Shown here: in pieces, positions 36,083 to 45,176 of the stretch
Numbering within the stretch: position 1 is the stretch's first letter
Layout of the letters: every line of letters begins with the position of its first letter
Origin: Phycisphaerales bacterium
GTDB taxonomy: Bacteria; Planctomycetota; Phycisphaerae; Tepidisphaerales; Tepidisphaeraceae
Direction of reading: 5' to 3'
DNA length: 64,000 bases
NCBI GenBank assembly: GCA_028291615.1
Contig: JAQGHM010000256.1
Span: 1-64,000 of the forward strand
Translations under genes and position numbers: made by a program
The notes under the pieces: model-generated
What the model was told of the DNA's origin: nothing
The model's database searches: none
The model's input: the letters and a program-made list of their open reading frames with translations, nothing else

Positions 36083-36667
36083 TTACGAGCGGGAGAAAAT
36101 GCGACGGACGGCTGGGACGAGAAGCGCCGGGCTCGCGAGCAGGGGCAACGAGAAGATGATGTGGGTGGTGGGCATCGTGTGCAGGACGCCGCTGTAGACG
36201 ACGAAGATGGTGGAGGCGCCGTCATCGCCGCCACGGGAGTAGGTGAAGTGGCCGTGGCGGACGAGGTTGGTGGCGGCGACCCAGTGGATGATGATGAGCG
36301 TAACCTGAAGCATCAGGTAGGCGATCGTCGGGCCGCGGGCGCGGCGGCCAAATAAGCCGAACGCGCACGCCAGAACGGGAAGCAAGGCGATTAGGGTCAT
36401 CGCGGGCAGGACGAGGATGTAGGCCCAGAAATCGATCGTGTAGCTTTCGGAGGGCGGGAATTGGCGAGCGATGTCAAAGAGTTGGCGGAGGTTGTCCAGC
36501 TTGGATAATTCCAAGGCAACCAAAACCGCGAAATAGCCGAGGGAAACGATCAATGTGATGGTGAATGCGCGCTTTTGGCGGTATGGAGAGGGACGTTTGG
36601 GCGTCGCGTACTCAATTGCGTTTTGGGGGGAGGTGGCGGATGGGATGGGGGGCGTGAATTTCCGCAC
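36083..36667 (-). CDS. Four-helix membrane protein, unknown function
   Basis: Predicted 194 residues; GTG start at 36667, with no good Shine-Dalgarno, so the start is uncertain. Helices at about 36-52 (ITLIVSLGYFAVLVALEL), 82-104 (FWAYILVLPAMTLIALLPVL), 114-133 (IAYLMLQVTLIIIHWVAA) and 165-190 (TTHIIFSLPLLASPALLVP). An N-terminal Pro/basic segment (FTPPIPSATSPQN) would be cytoplasmic. It is convergent with the methyltransferase gene (22-bp gap). No family recognised. Confidence 0.65.
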   Translation of the reverse strand: MRKFTPPIPSATSPQNAIEYATPKRPSPYRQKRAFTITLIVSLGYFAVLVALELSKLDNLRQLFDIARQFPPSESYTIDFWAYILVLPAMTLIALLPVLACAFGLFGRRARGPTIAYLMLQVTLIIIHWVAATNLVRHGHFTYSRGGDDGASTIFVVYSGVLHTMPTTHIIFSLPLLASPALLVPAVRRIFSRS

Positions 36668-36748
36668 GCGGGGATTGTATCGGTGGGGGCTTCTTATATC
36701 ACTTACCGAATTGGGCTGGGCGAAGCCGCAAGCGACGGGGAGCGCGGA

Positions 36749-37654
36749 TCAGACCGCGGCGTGGGCTTTGACTTGTTTTTCGGCGTGATAGCTGGAGCGG
36801 ACCAGCGGTCCGGATTCGACGTGGCGGAGGCCTTTCATCTCGCCGCGGTCTTTCCACAACTTGAACTCGTCGGGGTGGACCCAGCGTTCGACGGGGAGGT
36901 GATTTGGCGTGGGCTGGAGGTATTGGCCCAGGGTTAGGATGTCGCAACTGATGGCGACCAGGTCGTCGAGAACCGAGTCGATCTCATCCCCGGTTTCGCC
37001 CAGGCCTAGCATCATGCCGGTTTTGGTCAGGAGGCCTTGATCCTTGGCGATTTGGAGGAGCTTGAGGCTGCGGTGGTATTTGGCCTGGGGGCGGACGGTT
37101 TTGTAGAGGCGGGGGACGGACTCAATGTTGTGGTTGAGGATCTCGGGTTTCTCGTCGAGGACTTTTTGCAGGGCGGCCCAGTCGCCGCAGAAGTCGGGGA
37201 TGAGGACTTCCACGCTGGTGCCGGGGGATTGAAGGCGGATCTGGCGGATGGTTTCGGCCCAAACCTCCGCGCCGCCATCAGGGAGCTCGTCGCGGTTGAC
37301 GGAGGTGATGACGACGTGGCCGAGGTTCATGATGCGGACGGCGTCGCCGACGCGCTGGGGCTCATCGAGGTCGAGCGTGGGGGGCTTGCCGGTGGCGATG
37401 TGGCAGAAGCCGCAGGAGCGGGTGCAGACGTCGCCGAGGATCATGAGGGTGGCGGTGCCAGCGGCCCAGCACTCGCCCATGTTGGGGCACTTGGCGGATT
37501 GGCAGACGGTGTGGAGGCGGTGGTCATTGACCATCCGCAGCAACTTGGCGTATTCGTCGCCGGCGGGCATTTTCATCTTGAGCCAAGCGGGCTTGCGACC
37601 GGCGGGTTGGGAGGCGGCGGCGGGGTCGGGGATTACGTTGAGGGGGAGGGGCAT
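36749..37654 (-). CDS. lipA: Lipoyl synthase
   Basis: Radical SAM enzyme that inserts two sulfurs into octanoyl groups on lipoyl domains of 2-oxo acid dehydrogenases and the glycine cleavage system. Predicted 301 residues from the ATG at 37654; the longer open frame upstream is the toxin remnant. Auxiliary cluster CxxxxCxxxxxC is in [14 protein letters not shown] near residue 50. The radical SAM cluster CxxxCxxC is CTRSCGFC near residue 77. Also present are [24 protein letters not shown] and [16 protein letters not shown], and the C-terminal RSSYHAE that supplies the serine ligand. No lipB neighbour is seen. Its ribosome binding site is weak. Confidence 0.96.
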   Translation of the reverse strand: MPLPLNVIPDPAAASQPAGRKPAWLKMKMPAGDEYAKLLRMVNDHRLHTVCQSAKCPNMGECWAAGTATLMILGDVCTRSCGFCHIATGKPPTLDLDEPQRVGDAVRIMNLGHVVITSVNRDELPDGGAEVWAETIRQIRLQSPGTSVEVLIPDFCGDWAALQKVLDEKPEILNHNIESVPRLYKTVRPQAKYHRSLKLLQIAKDQGLLTKTGMMLGLGETGDEIDSVLDDLVAISCDILTLGQYLQPTPNHLPVERWVHPDEFKLWKDRGEMKGLRHVESGPLVRSSYHAEKQVKAHAAV

Positions 37655-37802
37655 GGCTGATCTTTTGTCCGGCGAATCAGGCGACAACGCAGTGCGACCA
37701 GAGCATCTTAGGGCGTGGCGCGAAGCGTGGCAAACGGGCTCAATTCTCGCTATGCGGTCAACGTCACACACCACCACTACGTGCAAATCCGGCAAATACC
37801 TT

Positions 37803-37944
37803 TCACGGGTTCGGCGGTTCCGCCAACAACAGCGGTTCGAACCCTGCCTCCTTAAAATACCGCCCGCGCATGATGCTCGTCGCGGCGGTTCAGCAGGGCA
37901 ATCCAAAACGAGGTGTCAGCGAACAGCGGGGCCGGGTCGGTCAT
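37803..37944 (-). pseudogene. PIN-domain toxin (VapC-like) remnant with internal deletion
   Basis: The frame starting at ATG 37944 reads [20 protein letters not shown], a textbook PIN N-terminus with the first catalytic Asp, and stops at 37852. In the next frame, 37862 down to 37803 reads [18 protein letters not shown] and stop, which matches the usual C-terminal end of PIN toxins ('DxHFxxAGFxxLL'). The roughly 80 central residues, including the remaining acidic residues, are missing, so the toxin cannot be active. ATG 37944 overlaps the antitoxin TGA by four bases (ATGA), the usual toxin-antitoxin coupling. Confidence 0.7.
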
Positions 37945-38177
37945 GGCTGCTTGGGCTTGCCGTAGAGATAATGGTCGTGCTGGTGCGCCAGGTCGGTCGG
38001 CACAGATGGATCATCGACCGCCTGCTCCGCGATCCGATCGAGCGCCGACGGGGACGGGGGATCGCCAACGGGGACTTCCGGTTCGATATGCACGAGCAGC
38101 CGCTGATTACGCGGCAAGTCCAGCGGCTCGTCAGGCACGATCACCTTGCCGTCGAAATGACCTTTTAGCGCTACCAT
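37941..38177 (-). CDS. Antitoxin, AF2212/DUF104-like (VapB-type partner)
   Basis: Predicted 78 residues from ATG 38177. The start MVALKGHFDGKVIVPDEPLD followed by LPRNQRLLVHIE matches the AF2212/DUF104-type antitoxins that pair with PIN-domain toxins. The C-terminal half, in which the antitoxin would wrap the toxin, is acidic and low in structure (DRIAEQAVDDPSVPTDLA). Its stop overlaps the start of the toxin remnant, as in intact operons. The antitoxin frame is fully open though its toxin is deleted. It could still be a DNA-binding or orphan antitoxin, or be drifting. Confidence 0.8.
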   Translation of the reverse strand: MVALKGHFDGKVIVPDEPLDLPRNQRLLVHIEPEVPVGDPPSPSALDRIAEQAVDDPSVPTDLAHQHDHYLYGKPKQP

Positions 38178-38295
38178 GACAATGTCCTCGCACTCCGATC
38201 ATATACCGGCTACCGGGCCGCAGCCATGCGGCCGTGCGGCGGTGGATGGATTTAGGCATATCCGACTCATGCCGATTCAACCTCCGGTGCGGATA

Positions 38296-38361
38296 CGCCC
38301 CCGCATCCGGACACCGCCCCGGCGAGGCGCGGAGATCATACCCGCAAGCCGCGCAGCGATG
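38296..38361 (-). pseudogene. Degenerate zinc-ribbon remnant
   Basis: The minus strand reads HRCAACGYDLRASPGRCPDAG, the ribbon seen in the proteins at 7885, 8519 and 31844, but with the last CxECG mutated to CPDAG and no anchored gene attached. It lies in the 298-bp gap between the antitoxin and the YmdB-like gene. No promoter or start is evident. Confidence 0.5.
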
Positions 38362-38475
38362 CGCCGAGCCCGCCGGCGGGGAACGGGGGGGAGCGCGCGC
38401 CGCGCTGGCAGACGGCTGAGCAATCCGGGACGTGGGCGGTATGGCGGACCGCGCTTCAACGATATACTCGCCCAA

Positions 38476-39339
38476 ATGTCGATTCGCATCCTTTGTCTGG
38501 GGGATATTGTTGGCCGGCCGGGCCGGAAGGTGGTGGAGCAGAAACTCAAGGGGCTGGTGAAGGAGCGGGGGATCGACCTGGTGATCGCCAATTCGGAGAA
38601 CATCGCGGCGGGGAGCGGGATTACGGCTAATTTGTTTCACAAGGTGCGGGCGTATGGGGTGGACGTGGTGACACTGGGGGATCACGTGTATCGCAAGGCG
38701 GACATTTTGCCGACGATGCAGGCGAGCGAGCGGATCGTGCGGCCGGCGAATTTGTCGCCGCAGGCGGTGGGGCGGACACATACGGTGGTGACGACGGCGG
38801 GCGGGGTGCAGGTGGGGGTGTTCTGCCTGCTGGGGCGGATCTTCATGAACAACATGCCGGCGGACGATCCATTTGCGACGGCGGACCGGGTGCTGCGGCA
38901 GTTTCCGGCGGGGGTGAAGGTGATCGTCTGCGACATGCACGCCGAGGCGAGCAGCGAGAAGGTGGCGATGGGGCATCACCTCGACGGGCGGGCGTCGATG
39001 GTGGTCGGGACGCACACGCACATCCCGACGGCGGACTCGAAGGTGCTGGGGGGCGGGACGGCGTTCATCAGCGATTTGGGGATGTGCGGGCCTTACGATT
39101 CGGTGCTGGGACGGCGGAAGGAGAAGGTGCTGAAGTTCATGACCACGAGCATGCCTACGCAGTTCGACGTGGCGACGGGGGACGTGCGGATGTGCGGGGC
39201 GATCGCGGAGATCGATGAGACGACCGGGCGGGCGATCTCGATGGAGCGCGTCGAGGTGCAGGGGGAGAGCGTGGACCCGGCGTACGACGCGGATGACAAG
39301 TCGAACTGGCAGGGTGGACAGGCGGGCGGCGGGGAGTGA
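38476..39339 (+). CDS. YmdB-like (TIGR00282-type) metallophosphoesterase
   Basis: Predicted 287 residues from ATG 38476; the longer frame starts in remnant DNA. Metallophosphoesterase core: ILCLGDIVGRPGRKVVEQKL near residue 5, VIANSENIAAGSGIT near 38, VVTLGDHVYRKADIL near 65, VIVCDMHAEASSEKVAMG and VVGTHTHIPTADSKVL. YmdB proteins are 2',3'-cyclic or 3',5'-cAMP phosphodiesterases that affect sporulation and biofilm choice in Bacillus. The usual GNH metal motif is GDH here, a substitution that may keep function but should be noted. The C-terminal extension (DADDKSNWQGGQAGG) is not conserved. It is transcribed alone. Confidence 0.88.
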   Translation: MSIRILCLGDIVGRPGRKVVEQKLKGLVKERGIDLVIANSENIAAGSGITANLFHKVRAYGVDVVTLGDHVYRKADILPTMQASERIVRPANLSPQAVGRTHTVVTTAGGVQVGVFCLLGRIFMNNMPADDPFATADRVLRQFPAGVKVIVCDMHAEASSEKVAMGHHLDGRASMVVGTHTHIPTADSKVLGGGTAFISDLGMCGPYDSVLGRRKEKVLKFMTTSMPTQFDVATGDVRMCGAIAEIDETTGRAISMERVEVQGESVDPAYDADDKSNWQGGQAGGGE

Positions 39340-39363
39340 GCCGCCCTCACGCGAGCGGCATTG

Positions 39364-40308
39364 CTAGCGCAGGAACGGAAGGTCGCTCGATTCGTCGGCG
39401 GTCACTTTCTTCTTCAACTTGCCGAGAATGACCGAACTCGCTGACGGATCGTCAGAGCTTGACGGCGCTGTAGCGGCTGGGGGGCGTCCACCCAGCAGAT
39501 CCGCTGAGGCGCTGGCCTGCGGAGTGTTGGATGTTGAGGCGGGGGTCGCCTCGGTGACTGCCAGGGGCGTTTCAGGGGTCGTCGCAACGGAATCGAGATT
39601 CCGCTGGTTGGGAAGATCGCCGCGCGAGAAGAAGTTTACTTGTACCCCGCCGCTGAGCATTTCGACCGGGAACTCGCCGGCGCCGTCGAGCAGTGTCGGG
39701 TCTTCAACTTGGCCGGGGTCGCCGGCGGCGTTGGGGTCGCTCGTGACATCAACCAGACCGCCCTGGTCGCTGGCGATGTTATCGCTTATGCCGGAATCGG
39801 CGCCGTCGATGCCGTCGCCGAGATTTAGCCCGCCGAAGTTGTCCACCGGCACCCACCCGTCAACCTGGTCGCCATTGAGCAGCGCAGTTATCTCGTCGGC
39901 TGTGGGCTCGCGATCGAGGGTCCACGCCCAGCCGTCGGGCCAGGCAAGCGTGTTCGTGCCATCATCGGTATTGTCGGTCGTATCGTTCCCCGGGTCGGAT
40001 ACGTCGAGGGTATCTCCGGAGAGATCGGTAATGGACATGTCGCCCGTCGAGTCGTCCGTGGTGTCGCCAATCGACGTGTCTGTTGCTGAATCTCCGCTGT
40101 TGTCGGTCGAGGGATCGTTGTCAACCTGGATGGGGGGATCGAGATGGAAGAGTACATCAGAAGGGACCGCAACTGCACCGGCGCTGAGCACGCGGCGCAG
40201 CTCCAGCGCTTCCATGACGATGCCTGCTTTAAAGCGGGGGTCGGTTATGGCCGGCAGGCGGGCTGCAGCGGAACCCAGACAGAGCGACAACGCGGTTGAT
40301 GCGGACAC
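39364..40308 (-). CDS. LEPR-XLL-like acidic extracellular protein
   Basis: Predicted 314 residues. GTG 40308 is six bases after GGGAGGA, so I prefer it to the GTG at 40314. ALELRRVLSAG near residue 34 is a variant LEPR-XLL motif. The protein is highly acidic and low in complexity (STDNSGDSATDTSIGDTTDD, DPGNDTTDNTDDGTNT). The C-terminal region is Thr/Ser/Ala/Pro-rich (ATPASTSNTPQASASADLL) and ends KKKVTADESSDLPFLR. No known domain is seen. The composition suits an exported or secreted protein, perhaps cation-binding. Downstream of the large 40527-44255 gene and on the same strand, so the two could be co-regulated. Confidence 0.65.
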   Translation of the reverse strand: MSASTALSLCLGSAAARLPAITDPRFKAGIVMEALELRRVLSAGAVAVPSDVLFHLDPPIQVDNDPSTDNSGDSATDTSIGDTTDDSTGDMSITDLSGDTLDVSDPGNDTTDNTDDGTNTLAWPDGWAWTLDREPTADEITALLNGDQVDGWVPVDNFGGLNLGDGIDGADSGISDNIASDQGGLVDVTSDPNAAGDPGQVEDPTLLDGAGEFPVEMLSGGVQVNFFSRGDLPNQRNLDSVATTPETPLAVTEATPASTSNTPQASASADLLGGRPPAATAPSSSDDPSASSVILGKLKKKVTADESSDLPFLR

Positions 40309-40459
40309 AGGCACTCCTCCCGGAAGATTCGCAATGACGACGTGTAAGGGGCGATCGAATTATGGTCAGCACCGGAATCAAACACAATCAAATTCGGATT
40401 CCAACGAGCGGGAAATCATCGAAGCATGTCGGTGGAATCCATATCCCGGGCACGGGTGC

Positions 40460-40493
40460 AAAAAAACGGCGGTCCCCGGTATGGGAACCGCCG
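40460..40493 (-). terminator. Rho-independent terminator after the delta-60/RTX gene
   Basis: On the minus strand CGGCGGTTCCC pairs with GGGACCGCCG around an ATACC-type loop, followed by a run of seven T (plus-strand A7 at 40460-40466). It is 34-67 bp downstream of the stop at 40527. Confidence 0.85.
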
Positions 40494-40526
40494 CTATTGC
40501 TTTGAAGACGCGTTAATCGCTTTTGA

Positions 40527-43500
40527 TCAGATGTCGGTGACGATCTCGCCGCCTGCGACGCCGAGGAGGAAGTCGAAGGTGCCGCCGCCGGCGACGTTGG
40601 CGATGAGCCAGTCCTGGCCGTTGTTGCCGGAGAGGAGGTCGATCGAGGTGTCGTTGAAGATGTTGGCGGCCTTGAGCAGGTTGGCTCGCAGGGTGGTGAC
40701 GCGGGTGTTGTAGGAGCTGCCGCCGCTCCAGATGCTGCGGATGGAGGCGAGACCGGCGGGGTTGGTGTCGTGGACGGTGGCGCCGGCGATGAGGATGTCG
40801 TCACCGTTATCGCCGGTGATAAGGTCGGAGCCGAGGCCACCGATGAGGATGTCGCGGCCGTTGCCGCCGCTGATGATGTCGGTGCCCGCGCCACCGACGA
40901 CGACGTCGTCGCCGGCGTTGCCTTCGAGGATATTGGTGCCGGCTTCGCCGAAGATCATGTCGTTACCGCCACCGCCCTGGACGATGTCGTTGCCTTCTGC
41001 GCCGTGGATTTCGGCCGCGATGGTGATGCCGTTACCGATGGTGACGATGTCATTACCCGCGCCGGCCTGAATGATGATGCTGCTGACGGCGGAGAAGGAG
41101 AAGGTCTGGTTGATCTGGGTGCCGACGACGACGCGATAGTTGCCGGCGGCGTTGAGGGTGACGTTGATCGTGTTGGCTGCGGAGTCGCCGGCGATGGTAA
41201 GAATGCCGCCGGACAGGGTTGCGGAAGCGGTAACGTTGATGCTTGCGGTCGTGGCGTTGACGGCGCCCGCGTTGTCAGTGACTTTGAGAGTGACAACGTA
41301 GGTAGCACCGTCGGTGGGGGTGAAGCTGTAGCTCGAAGCGGTGCCGGAGGTACCGTAGGCGACGCCGTCACGCGTGACGCTCCAATCGTAGGTGAAGGTG
41401 TCGAGCGAGCCGGGGTCGGTGACGGTGCTGGTGAGGTTGATTGGCGTGCTGGCCGGGGATGAAGTCGGGGCGCCGTTGATGGTGGCGGTGGGTGCGACGT
41501 TGGTGACGGTCACGGTTTTGGTGTCGGTGCCGGTGCCGCCGTCAGAGGCGGTGACGATCAGGGTGACGACGTAGGAGCCGTTGTCGTTGGGGGTGAAGGT
41601 GAAGTTAGGGGCGCCGCCGGTCGCGTATGGGGTGGGGTTGCCATTCTTGGTCACGCTCCAGGCATAGGTGGAGATCGTTCCCGACGAGCCGGGAGTGAAG
41701 GTGCTGGTGAGGGAGATAAGTGAGCCTTCGGGGGAGGAGGCGGGGGCGCCGTTGATGGCGACGGTGGGGTTGACGATGACCGGGACGACCACGGTGGCGT
41801 TCCCAAGGAAGCGCTCGACGGCGATGTCTTTGTTGTTGGGGGCAGTTAACACGGTGCCCGCGACGATGACGTTGTCAGAAGCATCGACGGCGATGCCAGC
41901 GGGGTCGGTTTCGCCCGCAACGACGCCGGTTAAGGCGACGCCGTCGCCGGAGAAGGCGGTGTCTGGCATGCCGTTCGCAGTTAGGCGGAGCACGATCAAC
42001 TGGCTCGGGGTTGCGCCCAAAGTGGCGCTGACCACGTCAATGCGACCGGCGGAATCGATGGTGACCCCGTTTGCGCCGCCTTTCGTAAAAATGGTGCCGA
42101 ACTGACTGAACGTGACGACGCCGTCGTTGTTGCCGTCACCATTGAATGTCGTGTCGGGTGCACCAGTGACGGGGTTATATCGAGCGACGACGATCGCATC
42201 GCCTGACGCGCCTGCAGCGACGATCTTGCCAGATGCGTCGGCGGCGAGGGCGTTGAATGTGGTTGCATTGGGCGAGAGGACGAGGCCGTCCCCGTCAAAA
42301 GTGGGATCGACCGCGCCCCCGTTGGTGTAGGCGACCAAGGCCGCATCGTAGACGTTACCGTCCGATGTGGTGCTCCCTGCAATGACGATTCGATGATCAG
42401 CCAGGACTAGCAGTGCCTTGGCGATGTCGGTGCTGGCGTCGAGAGAATGGGGGGTGGCAACCTGGAGCAGGTCAGTGACGACGACCGTTCCGGCGTGGAA
42501 TGCGGGATCAATGTCCCCCGTACCGAGATAGCGGGCAACGAAGAAATCGCCGAAATTAGTGTCTGCGGTCCCGGCGACGATGACGTTGCTTCCGTCGGTG
42601 GCGACGCGAACCACATAGTCAGGAGTGGCCGTGGCACTGGTGTCGAGGACCAGGACGTCGGCAACCGTGACCACGCCACTGGCGTTGAAGAAATGGTCCA
42701 GGGTGCCGGTCGCGTCAAATCGGGCGACGGTGGCGGCCCTGTCGGGAGTAACGCCGGCGACAAGAATGCGCCCGGACGCATCGATGGCGATGCCGCTGAC
42801 GGACTGGAGGCCGGCGACGAAGTCCAAGACGTCGCTGCTTCCGTTAAACTGGGTGTCGGGACTGCCGTCGGCAGCGTTGTGGATGAGGAAACCGTGAGAG
42901 GTCCCGGTTGACACGTTGCTGGTGCTGCCGCCGATCAGTGTGCCGCCTGCCCCATCGGTAATAATCGCTTTCGCCACGTCGTTTGTGGGGAGGGTGAAGC
43001 CCGTGGTGGTGGGTCCGGTCACGCCGGTGCTGCTGATGGCTCCGACGACGATGTCGTTGTCATTGGGGGCGACGAGAACGGCTGCGGCATAGCTCAGAGT
43101 GCCATCGGAGCCGACCGCCAAGGATGGGAGATTGTTGCCGAGGGCGACTGGGGCGGAGAGCGTCTCGGGCGGCAGCCCATTTCCTGTGAATCGGAAGGCG
43201 CCGGGGTGATTGACCGCGCCTTCGGGAACAATGCCGGTGGCGTAAATGCGGCCGGCGTTATCGATGCCACCACCGCGGACTGAAATGCCATCGCCGGCGT
43301 ATTCAAATTGATCGCCAATATTGACGTTGCCGGTGACCAGGTTGTACTTGACGATGCCAGCGCCAGCCGTACTGCCAATCCCGATCAACTGGGTGTCAAG
43401 GGCCAAAGCTTTGATGCTTGAATTGCTTCCTGTAAAGGGGGTGATGACGACGCCGTCGCCGGTGGATGTCGGGCCGTCAAATGCCGCATCGAGCTCGCCG

Positions 43501-44255
43501 GCAGAGTTATATTTTGCCACGGTGAAGGAGGTTTGTCCGCCGACGTCGGTTGACTCACCGCCTGCAAAGAGATTTCCAAGGCCATCGAGAACGATGGAGT
43601 TAATCACCGCGCTTGCATTGATCGCGGTGGAACTGAGGAAAATCGTGTTTTGGCTGCTGCTATCCAATTCCGCGACGGCAAAACTAGAGTGACCAGTCAG
43701 GCCCGTATAGCCGCCGATGGCGATGACACCGGCTTTAGCATCGATCGCGAACGCCTCGGAAGATGACGCGAAATGGACGGTCTTAACCCCGTCGCTGTCG
43801 AAGGAGTGGTCGATCTGCCCGTTCGAGAAGAAGCGGGCGACGGCCATGTCACCACCGCCGCTTCCGGCAGCGAGGATGTTTCCGGTCGGATCGACTGTAA
43901 TGGCTAAGACGAGGCTGTTGCCGCCGAATTTAACAGTCGCTTTGCCGCCGTCGCCGAAGGTCGTGTCGAGGCTTCCGTCGGCATCGAAACGGGCGAGAAA
44001 CGCGTCGTTCGAGCCGGCCTGGGTGCCGGCAACCAGCGTCTTGCCATCCTGGCGAAACGCGGCGGTCGGCGTATCGGAAGACGGCCCCAGCAATCCCACG
44101 GTAAAGGCCAAGTCCGATGCTCCGGCTGCAGTCAGCAGCCAGCGACTTTCCAATGATTCAACGACTGCGCCGGCCGCACGGTGAAGCGGCGCGGGATGCG
44201 ACGACGAAGTTCGATGACGACGATTCCGCTGTTGCGCAGACGTACCCATAGACAT
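40527..44255 (-). CDS. Giant LEPR-XLL surface protein: delta-60 repeats, PKD-like domains, RTX calcium repeats
   Basis: Predicted 1,242 residues; ATG 44255 (AAAGGAA upstream). The basic N-terminus ends in VESLESRWLLTAAG near residue 36. At least ten delta-60 type repeats of about 55 residues follow (FDADGSLDTTFGDGGKATV, ARFDATGTLDHFFN, RLTANGMPDTAFSGDG), covering about 50-830. Two PKD/Ig-like modules follow (INGAPASSPEGSLISLTST, SSYSFTPTDGATYVVTLKV). The C-terminal 150 residues are RTX nonapeptide repeats (GGGGNDMIFGEAG, GGAGTDIISGGNGRDILIG), which fold as a Ca-bound beta-roll. RTX tails usually mark Type I secretion in proteobacteria, but no such system is seen here. The last 50 residues end LLGVAGGEIVTDI. 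Anchoring or adhesion is inferred. Confidence 0.9.
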   Translation of the reverse strand: MSMGTSAQQRNRRHRTSSSHPAPLHRAAGAVVESLESRWLLTAAGASDLAFTVGLLGPSSDTPTAAFRQDGKTLVAGTQAGSNDAFLARFDADGSLDTTFGDGGKATVKFGGNSLVLAITVDPTGNILAAGSGGGDMAVARFFSNGQIDHSFDSDGVKTVHFASSSEAFAIDAKAGVIAIGGYTGLTGHSSFAVAELDSSSQNTIFLSSTAINASAVINSIVLDGLGNLFAGGESTDVGGQTSFTVAKYNSAGELDAAFDGPTSTGDGVVITPFTGSNSSIKALALDTQLIGIGSTAGAGIVKYNLVTGNVNIGDQFEYAGDGISVRGGGIDNAGRIYATGIVPEGAVNHPGAFRFTGNGLPPETLSAPVALGNNLPSLAVGSDGTLSYAAAVLVAPNDNDIVVGAISSTGVTGPTTTGFTLPTNDVAKAIITDGAGGTLIGGSTSNVSTGTSHGFLIHNAADGSPDTQFNGSSDVLDFVAGLQSVSGIAIDASGRILVAGVTPDRAATVARFDATGTLDHFFNASGVVTVADVLVLDTSATATPDYVVRVATDGSNVIVAGTADTNFGDFFVARYLGTGDIDPAFHAGTVVVTDLLQVATPHSLDASTDIAKALLVLADHRIVIAGSTTSDGNVYDAALVAYTNGGAVDPTFDGDGLVLSPNATTFNALAADASGKIVAAGASGDAIVVARYNPVTGAPDTTFNGDGNNDGVVTFSQFGTIFTKGGANGVTIDSAGRIDVVSATLGATPSQLIVLRLTANGMPDTAFSGDGVALTGVVAGETDPAGIAVDASDNVIVAGTVLTAPNNKDIAVERFLGNATVVVPVIVNPTVAINGAPASSPEGSLISLTSTFTPGSSGTISTYAWSVTKNGNPTPYATGGAPNFTFTPNDNGSYVVTLIVTASDGGTGTDTKTVTVTNVAPTATINGAPTSSPASTPINLTSTVTDPGSLDTFTYDWSVTRDGVAYGTSGTASSYSFTPTDGATYVVTLKVTDNAGAVNATTASINVTASATLSGGILTIAGDSAANTINVTLNAAGNYRVVVGTQINQTFSFSAVSSIIIQAGAGNDIVTIGNGITIAAEIHGAEGNDIVQGGGGNDMIFGEAGTNILEGNAGDDVVVGGAGTDIISGGNGRDILIGGLGSDLITGDNGDDILIAGATVHDTNPAGLASIRSIWSGGSSYNTRVTTLRANLLKAANIFNDTSIDLLSGNNGQDWLIANVAGGGTFDFLLGVAGGEIVTDI

Positions 44256-44596
44256 GGTCCAGTTCCTTTCCGGCAGCGATGGTTTGATGAACCTCGCCGC
44301 GATGACCAACGATGACGTGTAAACTGAACTGGCGTGACGTGCCGATCGGCGAGGACAGGCGGTAGACCTTGCCCGGGTCTATGTATCCGCCCGCTTTCTT
44401 CCCACTCCGGAGTCGCACACAACAGCCATTCAACGACGGGAGGCCAGTATTGCCGTGCCTGCAATCAAATGCAAGAAAAACGCGATGTGCGCTACTTTCC
44501 GCAATAATATCGAAATTTGCGGAACTAATGAAATCTGTGACTGTATTTGTTACCGGACGTGTAGAGAAACTATGGATAAAGCGACGGCCCGGTCTT
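44256..44596. other. Intergenic leader of the delta-60/RTX gene
   Basis: About 340 bp upstream of the giant gene and downstream of the DinB gene. I see no credible gene. It becomes AT-richer at 44460-44575 (CTGTATTTGTTACC, ATCGAAATTTGC) and probably holds a long leader or promoter. Confidence 0.5.
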
Positions 44597-45088
44597 CTAG
44601 AAGAGTAGCGGCTTACCCAGTTTCCGGCGGATCACCTGGCATTGGCCGACGTGCATCATGATGTGGCTGACGGTCATGAGGATCAGGTGGCCGACGGTGG
44701 GTGCGAAGTCGGCCATGGGGCCGGGGGTGGGGCGGGCGAGCTGTTCGGGGGCGAGGGTTTTGACCCATTCGGCGATGGCGCCGTGGGTTTGGGCGAAGGC
44801 TTCTAGGAGCTGGGTTTTGTCGGGGAAATAGGCCGGGTCGTCGACGTTGGCGGTCTTGCCGCTGCATTTCTCGCCGATCCTGGCGGCGGCTTCGGGGACG
44901 ATGCCGGGCGCGGCGGCGTTAATCATGTGGGCGGCGCTGCCGATCAGGTGACCGAGTTGCCAGGCGGCGTGGTTTGCGCCGGGGACCGGGCGGGCGAGCA
45001 TATCTTCCTGGGAGAAGTCGGAGAGGGTCATCTTAAGGATTTCACCGTTGCGGGTGATGTTGTCGCTCATCAATTCGATTGGGGACAT
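44597..45088 (-). CDS. DinB family protein
   Basis: Predicted 163 residues from ATG 45088 (AAGGAG nine bases upstream). A four-helix bundle with the three-His metal site pattern of the DinB/YfiT superfamily: NHAAWQLGHLIGSAAHMIN near residue 41 and SHIMMHVGQCQVIRRKLGKP at the C-terminus. Members act as bacillithiol or mycothiol-dependent thiol transferases or are uncharacterised, and the length fits. It is downstream of the DUF3299 pair on the same strand, but an 88-bp gap and lack of a clear link argue against a functional operon. Confidence in the family is high, in the substrate low. Confidence 0.85.
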   Translation of the reverse strand: MSPIELMSDNITRNGEILKMTLSDFSQEDMLARPVPGANHAAWQLGHLIGSAAHMINAAAPGIVPEAAARIGEKCSGKTANVDDPAYFPDKTQLLEAFAQTHGAIAEWVKTLAPEQLARPTPGPMADFAPTVGHLILMTVSHIMMHVGQCQVIRRKLGKPLLF

Positions 45089-45176
45089 GAGGCGGGGCTC
45101 CTTGCAATTGCAGAGGGGATTGGGATGGTTGGGAATTGCAAGGGACTCGGTCACTGAAGTGACCAAGCCTTGTTCT

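Noticed and set aside
38176-38475. Long N-terminal extension of the YmdB-like gene
   Set aside because: The extension reads remnant ribbon DNA in reverse; the MSIRILCLGDIVG start matches the family.
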